Position numbers and translations under genes: made by a program. From positions 1-37,835 of the forward strand of contig CACDSX010000009.1 in the NCBI GenBank assembly GCA_902555655.1: DNA of 37,835 nucleotides, in the 5' to 3' direction. Below, piece by piece: positions 17,402 through 27,134 of this stretch. Each line of letters begins with the position of its first letter. Positions within the stretch are counted from its first letter, which is position 1. Source of the stretch: an uncultured Pelagibacteraceae bacterium. GTDB lineage: Bacteria; Pseudomonadota; Alphaproteobacteria; Pelagibacterales; Pelagibacteraceae. Below the pieces are notes generated by a model, which saw only the letters and a list, made by a program, of their open reading frames with translations, did no database searches and had not been told where the DNA came from.

Positions 17402-18082
17402 TTATTTAAGTAAATTTATAAATTGCAATCTATTAATTGGTTGACTTAAATTATTCGGTTTTAGAATAGTTTTTTCCAAATAATCTCCGATTAACTTTAG
17501 TCCATCCAATAAAGTTGTTAAGTCTTCAGAATTTTCGTTTTTGTCTATCAAAAAATTTGGGACAATCTTTTTTTCAACAGTAGATTTAGAAATATATTGA
17601 ATTTTATTTTCAACAATTTTTTTATCAACTAAGTTTTCAATTTCCAAATCATAACCAAGAAGTTTAAATAATTCCAATTCCCAAAAAATATAATTTTTAA
17701 TCCAATTATCTTTTTTTAATAAAGTATAAAAATTTTCTAACAATTCAAATATTAATTGATTTTTTTGTGACTCAGCGGTCAATATCTTTATTAAATGCAT
17801 TGCAGAAGAAATACATGATAATTTTTTTCGGTCATCAAAATAATAAGGTGACAAAGCTTGCTCAATTTCAATTTTGAAATAACCTATTCGATTCTCGGAT
17901 TTAGTATTAAAATTAGTGTATAAAAGATTTCCAATCTGAAGATAGTTCTTAATTTTTTTTGAAGTGCCTCCAAAAATTATTCCAGTAACTTTACCATGAA
18001 ATCTTGTATAAATTTCAGCTATCAATGAATTTTCATTGTATCTATTTTTAGACAATAAAAATCCTCTATCATCCCAAATCAT
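17402..18082 (-). CDS. recO: DNA repair protein RecO
   Basis: MIWDDRGFLLSKNRYNENSLIAEIYTRFHGKVTGIIFGGTSKK, RecO OB-fold N-terminus; directly downstream of rnc. Confidence 0.9.
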   Translation of the reverse strand: MIWDDRGFLLSKNRYNENSLIAEIYTRFHGKVTGIIFGGTSKKIKNYLQIGNLLYTNFNTKSENRIGYFKIEIEQALSPYYFDDRKKLSCISSAMHLIKILTAESQKNQLIFELLENFYTLLKKDNWIKNYIFWELELFKLLGYDLEIENLVDKKIVENKIQYISKSTVEKKIVPNFLIDKNENSEDLTTLLDGLKLIGDYLEKTILKPNNLSQPINRLQFINLLK

Positions 18083-18747
18083 ATTTTTTTAGTATTTTTT
18101 AAACATACTATTGCTGCATTTTGTTCAGCATCCTTTTTAGATTTACCTTCAGCAATATAAAATTTTGTATCAACTAATTTAACACCTACTTTAAATAAAG
18201 GTTTATGTCTTGGTCCAGTATTAGAGATAACTTTATAAATTGGTAATTTCTTAAATTTTTTTAAAGAAAATTCTTGTAACATTGTTTTTGCATCAATTTG
18301 TGTATTAATGCTTTCTTTTATTTGATTAGACCACAAATCTAGTATGATTTTTTCAACAATATTGAGTCCCTTATCTAAATAGATAGAACCTATTAAAGCT
18401 TCACAACTATCAGCTAAAACTTTATCTTCTATAACATTTTTTTTATTTTTTGGATTTAATCTGAGAATATATTTATGCAACTCAAGTTTTTTTGCAATTT
18501 CCAAACAAGTTTTTTTATTAACTAATGAAGCAAATTTTTTATCTAAAATACCTTCTTTTTCATTCGGATATATTTCTAAAAGTTTTTTTGCAATAACTAA
18601 ACCTAGGACACGATCTCCTAAAAATTCTACTTTTTCATTATTGTTTTCTTTATCATAGCTTTTATGAGTTAATGATTTTATCAATAATTCTTTATCTTTA
18701 AAATTTGTCTTAATTTTTTTTTCTAGAGATTGATAATCAATATTCAT
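18079..18747 (-). CDS. rnc: Ribonuclease III
   Basis: NEKVEFLGDRVLGLVIAKKLLEIYPNEKEGILDKKFASLVNKKT...DSCEALIGSIYLDKG; C-terminal dsRBD. Confidence 0.96.
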   Translation of the reverse strand: MNIDYQSLEKKIKTNFKDKELLIKSLTHKSYDKENNNEKVEFLGDRVLGLVIAKKLLEIYPNEKEGILDKKFASLVNKKTCLEIAKKLELHKYILRLNPKNKKNVIEDKVLADSCEALIGSIYLDKGLNIVEKIILDLWSNQIKESINTQIDAKTMLQEFSLKKFKKLPIYKVISNTGPRHKPLFKVGVKLVDTKFYIAEGKSKKDAEQNAAIVCLKNTKKI

Positions 18748-19481
18748 TATTTGATTTTCTTAAAGAATCTATTTAATCTTATAGATTTATTCCATTTCCA
18801 AAATGAAAAAATGCTCCCTTTAGATTTATCTGATGAAAAAAATATAAATTGAGCTTTACCTACTAAGTTATCTTCATGTACATATCCTACACTTGATAAA
18901 AATCTACTATCTTTAGAACAGTCTCTATTATCTCCTAAAAAAAAATAATGATTGTTAGGTACAACAAATATATCTGAATTTTGATATGGAAAATTTTTGA
19001 AATATACAGATTTGTATTTTTTACCACTAGGTAATAGTTCTTCAAATGAGTAAGTTTCAATGGTTTTTTTTCCACAATAAATTGAGTCACTTTCAGAAAT
19101 TTTAGATTTAATAATTTCACTGCTATTTATAAACAAATTTGAGTCAATAAATTGGATTTTATCACCTGGTAACCCGATAAGTCGTTTTATATAATCAGTT
19201 CTATTATCTGATGGTGTTTTAAAAACAACCACATCTCCTCTTTTGGGCTCATTCATCAATAATCTACCTTGAAAAATTGGAGGACTAAATGGAAAAGAAT
19301 GTTTACTGTAACCGTAAGAATATTTAGTAACAAATATTCTATCTCCAACTAAAAGATTTGGTTCCATGGATGATGAGGGAATATAGAATGGTTGAAGAAA
19401 TATCGATCTAATAAAAATTGCTATAATTAAAGCATAAAATAACGTTTTTGCATTATCTATAAAAAAAAATTTATTAAACAT
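18747..19481 (-). CDS. lepB: Signal peptidase I
   Basis: FLQPFYIPSSSMEPNLLVGDRIFVTKYSYGYS...DYIKRLIGLPGDKIQF...FFLGDNRDCSKDSR. Confidence 0.96.
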   Translation of the reverse strand: MFNKFFFIDNAKTLFYALIIAIFIRSIFLQPFYIPSSSMEPNLLVGDRIFVTKYSYGYSKHSFPFSPPIFQGRLLMNEPKRGDVVVFKTPSDNRTDYIKRLIGLPGDKIQFIDSNLFINSSEIIKSKISESDSIYCGKKTIETYSFEELLPSGKKYKSVYFKNFPYQNSDIFVVPNNHYFFLGDNRDCSKDSRFLSSVGYVHEDNLVGKAQFIFFSSDKSKGSIFSFWKWNKSIRLNRFFKKIK

Positions 19482-19867
19482 TATTTATTTTGTAAAATTG
19501 TAAAAGCTATTGAATAATCTTTTTCATCAGAAATTGAAAGTAACAAATTATATCTATGAATTTTAAATATTTGGAAAATTATAATATCAATCTTTTTTGA
19601 TTTATAATAATAAGGTTTACCCATTTTATTATTTAATATTTCAATATCTTTAAGATTTAGATTATTTCTAAAACCTATACCTAATGATTTTGCAAAGGCC
19701 TCTTTTGCTGCAAACCTTTTAGCAAAATAATTAATCTTATTTGCTATTTTTTTTGAATTTTTAACTTCTGTTTTCCCAAACGTTCTCAAAATAAAATTTT
19801 TATTTTTGATTAACGATTTAATTCTCTTATTTTGAACTATGTCAACGCCAACACCTAATATTTTCAT
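19481..19867 (-). CDS. acpS: Holo-[acyl-carrier-protein] synthase
   Basis: MKILGVGVDIVQNKRIKSLI...FAKRFAAKEAFAKSLGIGF...LLSISDEKDYSIAF. Confidence 0.94.
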   Translation of the reverse strand: MKILGVGVDIVQNKRIKSLIKNKNFILRTFGKTEVKNSKKIANKINYFAKRFAAKEAFAKSLGIGFRNNLNLKDIEILNNKMGKPYYYKSKKIDIIIFQIFKIHRYNLLLSISDEKDYSIAFTILQNK

Positions 19868-20589
19868 TTTTTTTTATTGATTATACTTTTAAAATTTTTG
19901 ATTACTTTTTTAAGACCAAAAAAAATAGACTCACCTATTAAATAATGACCTATATTAAATTCTTCAATGGTTTTAAATTTTGATAAAATTCTAGTTGTTT
20001 TGTAGTCGAGACCATGACCTGCATGCACTTCTATCCCTAATTGATTTGCTAATATTGAGCATTTTAAAATTTTTTTAAGTTCATTAGAATATTTCTTTTT
20101 TGATTTAACTAAATTAGATAAATGCCCAGTATGTATTTCGATACAATCAGTATTTAATTCTTTTGAGATTTGAATATCGTCAACAGATGGATTAATAAAC
20201 AAGCTAGTTCTTATATCATTTTTTTTTAATCTCTTGATAATACTTTTAATTTTAAATTTATTTTTTTTTAAATTGAGGCCACCTTCTGTTGTTATTTCTT
20301 TTCTATTTTCTGGTACTATACAAACAAAATCTGGTTTAATTTTTAAAGCTATCTTAACAATCTTTGGGTTTGTTGAAATTTCTAAGTTAACCAAAAGTTT
20401 TTTAATTGAACAAATTTTTTTAACATCAAAATCTTTTATATGTCTTCTATCTTCTCTTAAATGAATTGTTATTGAGTCCGCTCCGGCCTTTTTCGCAAAT
20501 TTTGCTGCATAAAAAGGGTCAGGGTGAAATTCACCTCTTGCATTTCTTAAGGTTGCAATATGATCAATATTTACACCTAAACGTTTCAC
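19864..20589 (-). CDS. pdxJ: Pyridoxine 5'-phosphate synthase
   Basis: MKRLGVNIDHIATLRNARGEFHPDPFYAAKFAKKAGADSITIHLREDRRHI...EVHAGHGLDYKT. Confidence 0.97.
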   Translation of the reverse strand: MKRLGVNIDHIATLRNARGEFHPDPFYAAKFAKKAGADSITIHLREDRRHIKDFDVKKICSIKKLLVNLEISTNPKIVKIALKIKPDFVCIVPENRKEITTEGGLNLKKNKFKIKSIIKRLKKNDIRTSLFINPSVDDIQISKELNTDCIEIHTGHLSNLVKSKKKYSNELKKILKCSILANQLGIEVHAGHGLDYKTTRILSKFKTIEEFNIGHYLIGESIFFGLKKVIKNFKSIINKKK

Positions 20590-21173
20590 TTAATAAATCT
20601 ACTCCCAGGTGTTGTGATTGGAGTTTTTTTTAAATAATCAGGTAACTGGTTTTTTTTAAATGTTGGTACATCTATTTTTAAGTGAGAAATGATTTCTTTT
20701 TTTATTTTCAAGTTTTTTTTTGATGATCTATCAATTATAGTTGCAAATCCAACTAATGTTGCTTTTGCTTTTTTTATCAACTTAACACACTCCATGCTTG
20801 ACTTACCAGTTGTTATTACATCTTCTATGATTAATACCTTAGAGCCTTTCTTTATGAAAAATCCTCTTCTTAAAGTAAATTTTCCGTTTACTCTTTCGCA
20901 AAATATTGTCTCTTTTTTTAAAAGTTTACCTATTTCATAACCTATAATTATTCCACCCATTGCCGGGGATAAAATTAAATCAATATTTTTAAATCTTTTT
21001 TTTATCTTTAAAGATAAAGATTTACATATTTTTTCTGCTTTTGTGGGAAAACTCAATAGTTTAGCACATTGAATATATTTTGAAGAATGTAATCCCGAGG
21101 ATAAAACAAAATGTCCTTCTAATAAAGCATTAGTTTTTTTTAAAATATCTAAGGATTTTTTGTGTGAAAGCAT
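20586..21173 (-). CDS. pyrE: Orotate phosphoribosyltransferase
   Basis: TNALLEGHFVLSSGLHSSKYIQCAKLLSFP...VLIIEDVITTGKSSMECV. Confidence 0.94.
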   Translation of the reverse strand: MLSHKKSLDILKKTNALLEGHFVLSSGLHSSKYIQCAKLLSFPTKAEKICKSLSLKIKKRFKNIDLILSPAMGGIIIGYEIGKLLKKETIFCERVNGKFTLRRGFFIKKGSKVLIIEDVITTGKSSMECVKLIKKAKATLVGFATIIDRSSKKNLKIKKEIISHLKIDVPTFKKNQLPDYLKKTPITTPGSRFIK

Positions 21174-22875
21174 TTCTTTTATCTTCGTGTCTAATTATCT
21201 TAAATTTTATACCTTTTTGTTTAAGCTCTGCAATAAAATTAGTAAAATTCTTTAGATCTCGTATTATTAACTGAAACTTAAAATTAATATAATTGGGGTT
21301 TTTGCCAGTCATTTCGAGATTAGAAATATTAAGTTTGTGTTCACCTATTAATGAACTTACATTTCCTAATTGTCCAGGTTTATCAGGTAAAGAAATCCAT
21401 AATGTGGTATTATATTTTTTAATTCTTTCTTGTTTTTGCTCACCTCTTTCGTGCCAATACCTTCTAATTGCTGCTCTTGCTTTTCCAGTTTTTGTGATTG
21501 GTATCCAGTGTAGTGATGGTGATTGTTTTTTTGAAGTAATTATATTTACCCTATCCCCATTTCTTAAAATAGTTTGAAGCTCACTTTTGTTACCATTAAT
21601 TTCACAGCCTATAGCATTATCTCCAATTTTCGTATGCACAGCATAGGCAAAATCAATTGGCGTTGCATCTTTTGGTAGTTTTATTACTGAACCTTTTGGA
21701 GTAAAACAAAACACGTTTTCTTGAAACATTTGAAGTTTTGTGTATTCATAAGAATGTTCAGGATTTTCATTTTTCTCAATAATTTCCACTAAATCTTTTA
21801 ACCAGTCATATTCTTTCCAAGTTAATGAATTGAATTTTTCAGAAGATTTATATTGCCAGTGTGAAGCTATTCCTCTTTCTGCAAATTCGTGCATTTCTTT
21901 TGTTCTTATTTGAATTTCTATTGGTTTTGTATTTGAGCCTATAACCGCTGTATGAATTGATTTATAACCATTTATTTTTGCAGAAGAGATATAATCTTTA
22001 AATTTCCCCGGAATACAATTGTATTTTTTATGTATGATACCTAGTGTTTTATAACAATCATCAATATTTTTTAAAATTATTCTAAATCCAATAATATCTG
22101 TTATTTGTTCTAGAGATACTCTTTTTTTTTGGACTTTACGCCAGATCGAGAAAGGAGTCTTCTCTCTACCATAAATTTCTGTTTCAATATTATTTTCTTT
22201 TAAAAGTTTATTAAATTCATTTGATAAGCTTTCAAATATATCTTTTTTATCAAATTTAATTTCATCAAGTCTCTTTTGAATTAAAGATCTCGCTTCGTTA
22301 TTTAATATTTCAAAAGAAAGGTCCTCAAGTTCATCACGAATTCTATGCATGCCCATTCTGTCTGCTAGTGGAGCATAAATTTCCATTGTTTCTTGAGCTA
22401 TTCTTTTTTTTTTTTCATCATTATTAATTGCTTTAATTGTTCTCATATTATGAAGGCGGTCGGCAATTTTAACCAACAAGACTCTAATATCTTTTGAAGT
22501 TGCTAAAATTAATTTTCGAAAGTTTTCAGCTTTTGAATTTGATGTTGCTGTATTTTCTAGTACAGATATCTTTGTAACTCCATCTACTAAGTCAGCAACC
22601 TCATCTCCAAATTCACCTTTTATAGTTTCGTACGTTGCAAAAGTATCTTCTATTGTATCATGCAGTAAGCCTGTGGTAATCGTTGCACTATCAAGTTTCA
22701 ATTCTGTTAAGATATTAGCAACTTCAATAGGATGTACTGAATAAGGGTCTCCAGAAGCTCTTTTTTGATTACTATGGGCCTTTACAGCAAAATTATATGC
22801 TTTATTTAATTTTTCAGGATTTAAAAATTTATTATAAACTTTTACTTTGTTTATTAAATCTTCTGAATTTAACAT
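21130..22875 (-). CDS. Bifunctional (p)ppGpp synthetase/hydrolase (RSH), with a shortened C-terminal regulatory region
   Basis: HD domain SVHPIEVANILTELKLDSATITTGLLHDTIEDT; synthetase GREKTPFSIWRKVQKKRVSLEQITDIIGFRII...GYKSIHT; TGS ENVFCFTPKGSVIKLPKDATPIDFAYAVHT; ACT-like C-terminus. Confidence 0.95.
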   Translation of the reverse strand: MLNSEDLINKVKVYNKFLNPEKLNKAYNFAVKAHSNQKRASGDPYSVHPIEVANILTELKLDSATITTGLLHDTIEDTFATYETIKGEFGDEVADLVDGVTKISVLENTATSNSKAENFRKLILATSKDIRVLLVKIADRLHNMRTIKAINNDEKKKRIAQETMEIYAPLADRMGMHRIRDELEDLSFEILNNEARSLIQKRLDEIKFDKKDIFESLSNEFNKLLKENNIETEIYGREKTPFSIWRKVQKKRVSLEQITDIIGFRIILKNIDDCYKTLGIIHKKYNCIPGKFKDYISSAKINGYKSIHTAVIGSNTKPIEIQIRTKEMHEFAERGIASHWQYKSSEKFNSLTWKEYDWLKDLVEIIEKNENPEHSYEYTKLQMFQENVFCFTPKGSVIKLPKDATPIDFAYAVHTKIGDNAIGCEINGNKSELQTILRNGDRVNIITSKKQSPSLHWIPITKTGKARAAIRRYWHERGEQKQERIKKYNTTLWISLPDKPGQLGNVSSLIGEHKLNISNLEMTGKNPNYINFKFQLIIRDLKNFTNFIAELKQKGIKFKIIRHEDKRNAFTQKILRYFKKN

Positions 22876-22894
22876 ATCTTACTATATCACTAAA

Positions 22895-23407
22895 TTAAAT
22901 TTGTTTAATAGATCTAATGTCTTTTTTAGGTAATGCGTTAATTAGCTTTTTAATATTTTGTTTCAAAATTGGATGTGTCCAATTTCTATTAAGCTCAAAT
23001 AAAGGAAAAAGGACAAAATTTCTTGTATGCATTCTTGGATGAGGCAAAATAACTTCAGATTTAACATTTGAATTACCGAAGTCAATAATATCAATATCAC
23101 ATTCACGAGGTGAATTTCTTAATGTTTTTTTTCTTCCAAGGCTTTTTTCAATATTCTTACATAGTTTGATAAGGTTTGATGGATTAAGATTTGAAACAAC
23201 TCTCAAGACAATATTCAAAAATTTAGGATCATTAGAATTTGGCCAAGACAGAGTTTCATAATAACTTGATACTTGTAAAATTTTGATATTATTTTCAATT
23301 AAACTAAATTTAGCTTTTTCAATATTATTTTTTCTATTTCCTAAATTTGAACCTAAACCTAAGTAAATTATATTAACTTGATTTTCTGATGTATCTTGCT
23401 TTATCAC
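22895..23407 (-). CDS. folK: 2-amino-4-hydroxy-6-hydroxymethyldihydropteridine pyrophosphokinase
   Basis: [20 protein letters not shown]...[11 protein letters not shown]...FLNIVLRV...[13 protein letters not shown]...[16 protein letters not shown]. Start provisionally the GTG at 23407; the 23467 ORF start overlaps smpB heavily. Confidence 0.9.
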   Translation of the reverse strand: MIKQDTSENQVNIIYLGLGSNLGNRKNNIEKAKFSLIENNIKILQVSSYYETLSWPNSNDPKFLNIVLRVVSNLNPSNLIKLCKNIEKSLGRKKTLRNSPRECDIDIIDFGNSNVKSEVILPHPRMHTRNFVLFPLFELNRNWTHPILKQNIKKLINALPKKDIRSIKQI

Positions 23408-23843
23408 GATTCCAATCTCTATTCTTTTTAACAGCTCTTTTATCAAATTTTTTTTTTCCTTTGGCAACAGCTAATTCTATTTTTGCTTTTCCTTTCTTAA
23501 AATACATTTTAGTTGGAACTATTGTAAAACCATCTCTTTGCATTTTACCAATAAGTTTATTTATCTCACGTTTATTAAGAAGTAGTTTTCTTTCATCTGT
23601 TGGTTGATGATTTGAATAACTTGCTTGTTTATAAGATGCTATATGTGAGTTAATTAAAATTATTTCACCATTTTTTTCAACGGCATATGAGTCTGCTATG
23701 TTTACTTTGCCATTTCTTATTGATTTTATTTCTGATCCCTTAAGCACAATACCTGCTTCTAATAAATCTTCAAAAAAATAATTAAAACTAGCTTTTCGAT
23801 TTAAGCAAATTATTTTTAAACCAGTATTGGTTTTTTTATTCAT
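23373..23843 (-). CDS. smpB: SsrA-binding protein SmpB
   Basis: [57 protein letters not shown]...[26 protein letters not shown]. Confidence 0.96.
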   Translation of the reverse strand: MNKKTNTGLKIICLNRKASFNYFFEDLLEAGIVLKGSEIKSIRNGKVNIADSYAVEKNGEIILINSHIASYKQASYSNHQPTDERKLLLNKREINKLIGKMQRDGFTIVPTKMYFKKGKAKIELAVAKGKKKFDKRAVKKNRDWNRDKARYIRKSS

Positions 23844-24724
23844 TAAATCAATTTTGCAGACTTAAGAGCTTTTTTAATTATTTCTTTAGTGGGGTCAGTT
23901 ACTTTAACTAATGGAAGTCTTACATCGTCATCACAAAGGTTTAATAATTTTGCAGCATATTTTACTGGGCTGGGATTGCTTTCCACAAACATTGAATGAT
24001 GAAGTGGTTGTAAAATTTTATTAAGTTTTTCTGCTTCAGAATTAGATTTTTCATCCTGCATTACAGATAATTTTTGAAATTCAGAACAAAGTTTTGGTGC
24101 AATATTAGCTGTAACACTTATAGCTCCTACCCCTCCTCTTTTATTAAATTCAAAAGCATTATCGTCATTACCAGTTAATTGAATAAAATCCTTGCCCATT
24201 TTTTTTAAAGTTTGATCAACTCTATTTAAGTCGCCAGTAGCATCTTTAACACCAATAATATTTTTTAATTCATATAGTCTAGACATTGTATCAACAGACA
24301 TATCTATTACCGATCTTCCAGGTATATTATAAATTAAAATCGGTATTCCACATTTGTCATTTATAGCTTTATAATGTTGGTAGAGACCTTCTTGAGTTGG
24401 TTTATTGTAATAAGGTGTTACAATTAAAGCTCCTGTAGCTCCAATTTTTTCCGCATGAGTTGTGAGTGAAATAGCTTCTTCAGTAGAATTAGATCCTGTT
24501 CCAGCAAATACAGGTAGTTTTCCATTACTTTCTTTGACACAAAGTTCAATAACTCTTTGGTGCTCATCATGACTTAAAGTTGGTGATTCACCTGTAGTTC
24601 CAGCAGGAACTAATCCATTTGTGCCATTTTTGATATGAAAATGAATTAACTTGATATAAGTTGCATCATCAAGTTTATCATTTTCAAATGGGGTGACTAA
24701 AGCAACATTTGAACCTTTAAACAT
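23843..24724 (-). CDS. dapA: 4-hydroxy-tetrahydrodipicolinate synthase
   Basis: [10 protein letters not shown]...[19 protein letters not shown]...[19 protein letters not shown]...[11 protein letters not shown]. Confidence 0.96.
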   Translation of the reverse strand: MFKGSNVALVTPFENDKLDDATYIKLIHFHIKNGTNGLVPAGTTGESPTLSHDEHQRVIELCVKESNGKLPVFAGTGSNSTEEAISLTTHAEKIGATGALIVTPYYNKPTQEGLYQHYKAINDKCGIPILIYNIPGRSVIDMSVDTMSRLYELKNIIGVKDATGDLNRVDQTLKKMGKDFIQLTGNDDNAFEFNKRGGVGAISVTANIAPKLCSEFQKLSVMQDEKSNSEAEKLNKILQPLHHSMFVESNPSPVKYAAKLLNLCDDDVRLPLVKVTDPTKEIIKKALKSAKLI

Positions 24725-24766
24725 AAATACTTATAACATAGTTTATTGATTCATATAGTAAAGATT

Positions 24767-26974
24767 ATGTCAAAAAAAATCTTATTTTTTGTATTTTTGT
24801 TTCACTTAAGTGGTGTGGCTAATATTGCTTCTTCAGAAATAATACCTTTAAAAAAACCAACACAAACAGTCGAAGAAACACAAAAAAAATTGTTAATAGA
24901 TGTATTAAAACCTTTACCAAAACCCACACTAAAAACTGATACGAAAGAAATTGAAAAAAAAATTGTTGTTAAAAAACAAAAAAAAACTGGAATAATTTTA
25001 CCAAAGAAAAAACCACTAATAGCAGGCTCCCCAAAAGTTGAAAGTGTTAAGATATCAAAATTTTATAGTAAAAAAGATTTTGCATTAGCAAAAAAAGCTA
25101 TTTCAGAAATGAAAAAAGCTAAATGGCCCAACGCTTTGAAAACAGCTAAAAAAGCAAAAGATAAATCAATTTATAACTTCATTCAATGGAGGCATCTATT
25201 GAAAAAAGGCAATCAAGCGTCTTACTATGAATACAAAACCTTTATAGATAAAAATGAAAATTATCCAAGAATTGGTAGAGTTAAGTACCTTGCTGAACAC
25301 AAACTTTCTAATGACAAAATTTCTCCAAAAAAAATTATAGATTGGTATAGTTCTTCTGAACCATTAAGTGGATTTGGAAAAATGATATTGGGCGAAAGTC
25401 ATATCATGACTGGTAATAAAGAAAAAGGCATTAACTTTATTAAAGATGGTTGGGTTACAGCTGAATTAACTAAATCAGAATTAAAATTTTATAGAAAAAA
25501 ATTTAAAAAGTATTTGAACGCTGATGATTATATAAAGAGGGCTGATTATCTTGCATGGAATAATAAATACTGGGATCTTAAAAGATTATTAAGATACTTA
25601 CCTAAAGAATACGAACTTTTATACAACGCAAGACAATTATTAATGAGCAAATCTTATGGTGTTGATAATGCAATATCAAAAGTTCCTGCTAAATTTAAAA
25701 ATGATGCAGGATTAAATTATGATAGATTAAAATGGAGGAGAAAAAGAGGTAGAGTTGATAGTTCTGTTGAAATTTTATTAAAAATTAAAAATACAAAAGA
25801 TTATTTAGTTAGGCCAGATAAATGGTGGATTGAAAGAGAAATTATATCTAGATCTTTAATATATAAAAAGAAATATGAATTAGCATACAAAATTAGCAGC
25901 AATCATGGTATGTCTGAAGGACCTGAGTTTGCTGCCGCAGAATGGATGAGTGGTTGGATAGCGTTAAGTTTTTTAGATGATCCATTACTAGCCAAAGACC
26001 ATTTTCAAAGTTTTTATAATAATGTTGGTTATCCTATAAGTGTTGCAAGAGGTGCTTATTGGTTGGGAAAAACATACCAAAAATTAGATGATAATGAACT
26101 ATCCATCAAATGGTTTACTGAAGCTTCTAATTATTTAACAACGTATTATGGGCAATTAGCTTTTATGGAATTAAATCCTAGTTCCGATTTTGAACTATCA
26201 AAAGATTTAAAGATTAAAAAAGAATATCGTGATTATTTTTTTAAAAAGGAAATTGTAAAAGTAATTTACCTATTGGATGAACTTGATGAAGATAAATATA
26301 CCAAACATATGCTTAGACATTTGGCTAATGACAATATAGAAAATGGTAGTGAGCCTCTTGCTGCAGAACTTGCAACAAATATTGGTCGTTTTGATTTTGC
26401 GATTCAAATTTCAAAAATTGCTTCATACGAAAAAAGATTTCATAATAAATATAACTATCCAATCATTAGTACTCCTAAATATATTAATGGAAGAAAAATT
26501 CCAGATAGTGCATTTATTTTATCTATAATTAGACAGGAAAGTGAATTTGATTTAAGTGCTAATAGCCATGCTGGTGCGAAAGGTCTTATGCAATTAATGC
26601 CTTACACTGCAAAGTTAGTAGCAAAACAAGCTAAACTTCCCTATTCAAAATCAAGATTAACAACTGATCCAGAATATAATATCAATTTAGGATCTCATTA
26701 TATAGCTGGTTTGATTTTAGAATATGATGGTGCTTACCCATTTGCAATAGCAGCATACAATGCCGGTCCTAAGAGAGTTAGATATTGGAAGAAAATAAAT
26801 AAAAACCCGCAAAAAAAACAAGTTGATTATGTTGATTGGATAGAATTAATAAAATTTAAAGAAACAAGAAATTACGTACAAAGAGTTTTAGAAAATTATA
26901 ATGTTTACAGATACATTTTAGAACAAAAACCAATTCCTATGAAGAACTTTTTTAAGGACAACCCTTTATTCTGA
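24767..26974 (+). CDS. slt: Soluble lytic murein transglycosylase
   Basis: C-terminal SLT domain SAFILSIIRQESEFDLSANSHAGAKGLMQLMPYTAK...NINLGSHYIAGLI...AIAAYNAGPKRVRYW; N-terminal signal peptide from MSKKILFFVF and helical repeats. Confidence 0.94.
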   Translation: MSKKILFFVFLFHLSGVANIASSEIIPLKKPTQTVEETQKKLLIDVLKPLPKPTLKTDTKEIEKKIVVKKQKKTGIILPKKKPLIAGSPKVESVKISKFYSKKDFALAKKAISEMKKAKWPNALKTAKKAKDKSIYNFIQWRHLLKKGNQASYYEYKTFIDKNENYPRIGRVKYLAEHKLSNDKISPKKIIDWYSSSEPLSGFGKMILGESHIMTGNKEKGINFIKDGWVTAELTKSELKFYRKKFKKYLNADDYIKRADYLAWNNKYWDLKRLLRYLPKEYELLYNARQLLMSKSYGVDNAISKVPAKFKNDAGLNYDRLKWRRKRGRVDSSVEILLKIKNTKDYLVRPDKWWIEREIISRSLIYKKKYELAYKISSNHGMSEGPEFAAAEWMSGWIALSFLDDPLLAKDHFQSFYNNVGYPISVARGAYWLGKTYQKLDDNELSIKWFTEASNYLTTYYGQLAFMELNPSSDFELSKDLKIKKEYRDYFFKKEIVKVIYLLDELDEDKYTKHMLRHLANDNIENGSEPLAAELATNIGRFDFAIQISKIASYEKRFHNKYNYPIISTPKYINGRKIPDSAFILSIIRQESEFDLSANSHAGAKGLMQLMPYTAKLVAKQAKLPYSKSRLTTDPEYNINLGSHYIAGLILEYDGAYPFAIAAYNAGPKRVRYWKKINKNPQKKQVDYVDWIELIKFKETRNYVQRVLENYNVYRYILEQKPIPMKNFFKDNPLF

Positions 26975-26977
26975 AAA

Positions 26978-27069
26978 TGGCGGAAGAGGAGGGATTCGAA
27001 CCCTCGGTACAAGTTTCCTCGCACGGTCATTTAGCAAACGACTGGTTTAAGCCTCTCACCCACTCTTCC
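26978..27069 (-). tRNA. tRNA-Ser (GCT anticodon) with encoded CCA
   Basis: Reverse complement GGAAGAGTGGGTGAGAGGCTTAAACCAGTCGTTTGCTAAATGACCGTGCGAGGAAACTTGTACCGAGGGTTCGAATCCCTCCTCTTCCGCCA: 7-bp acceptor, anticodon loop TTGCTAA, long variable arm, GGTTCGAATCC T-arm. Confidence 0.95.
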
Positions 27070-27134
27070 TTGAAATTTGTCGCCCCCCGATTGTATTGAA
27101 TAATCAATATTAATAAAGTATTTATTCATTAATT

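Noticed and set aside
27070-27134. Possible riboswitch (e.g. glycine) upstream of soxB
   Set aside because: Only 65 nt with no glycine-aptamer core; the C6 run next to tRNA-Ser is unusual but not a recognisable element.
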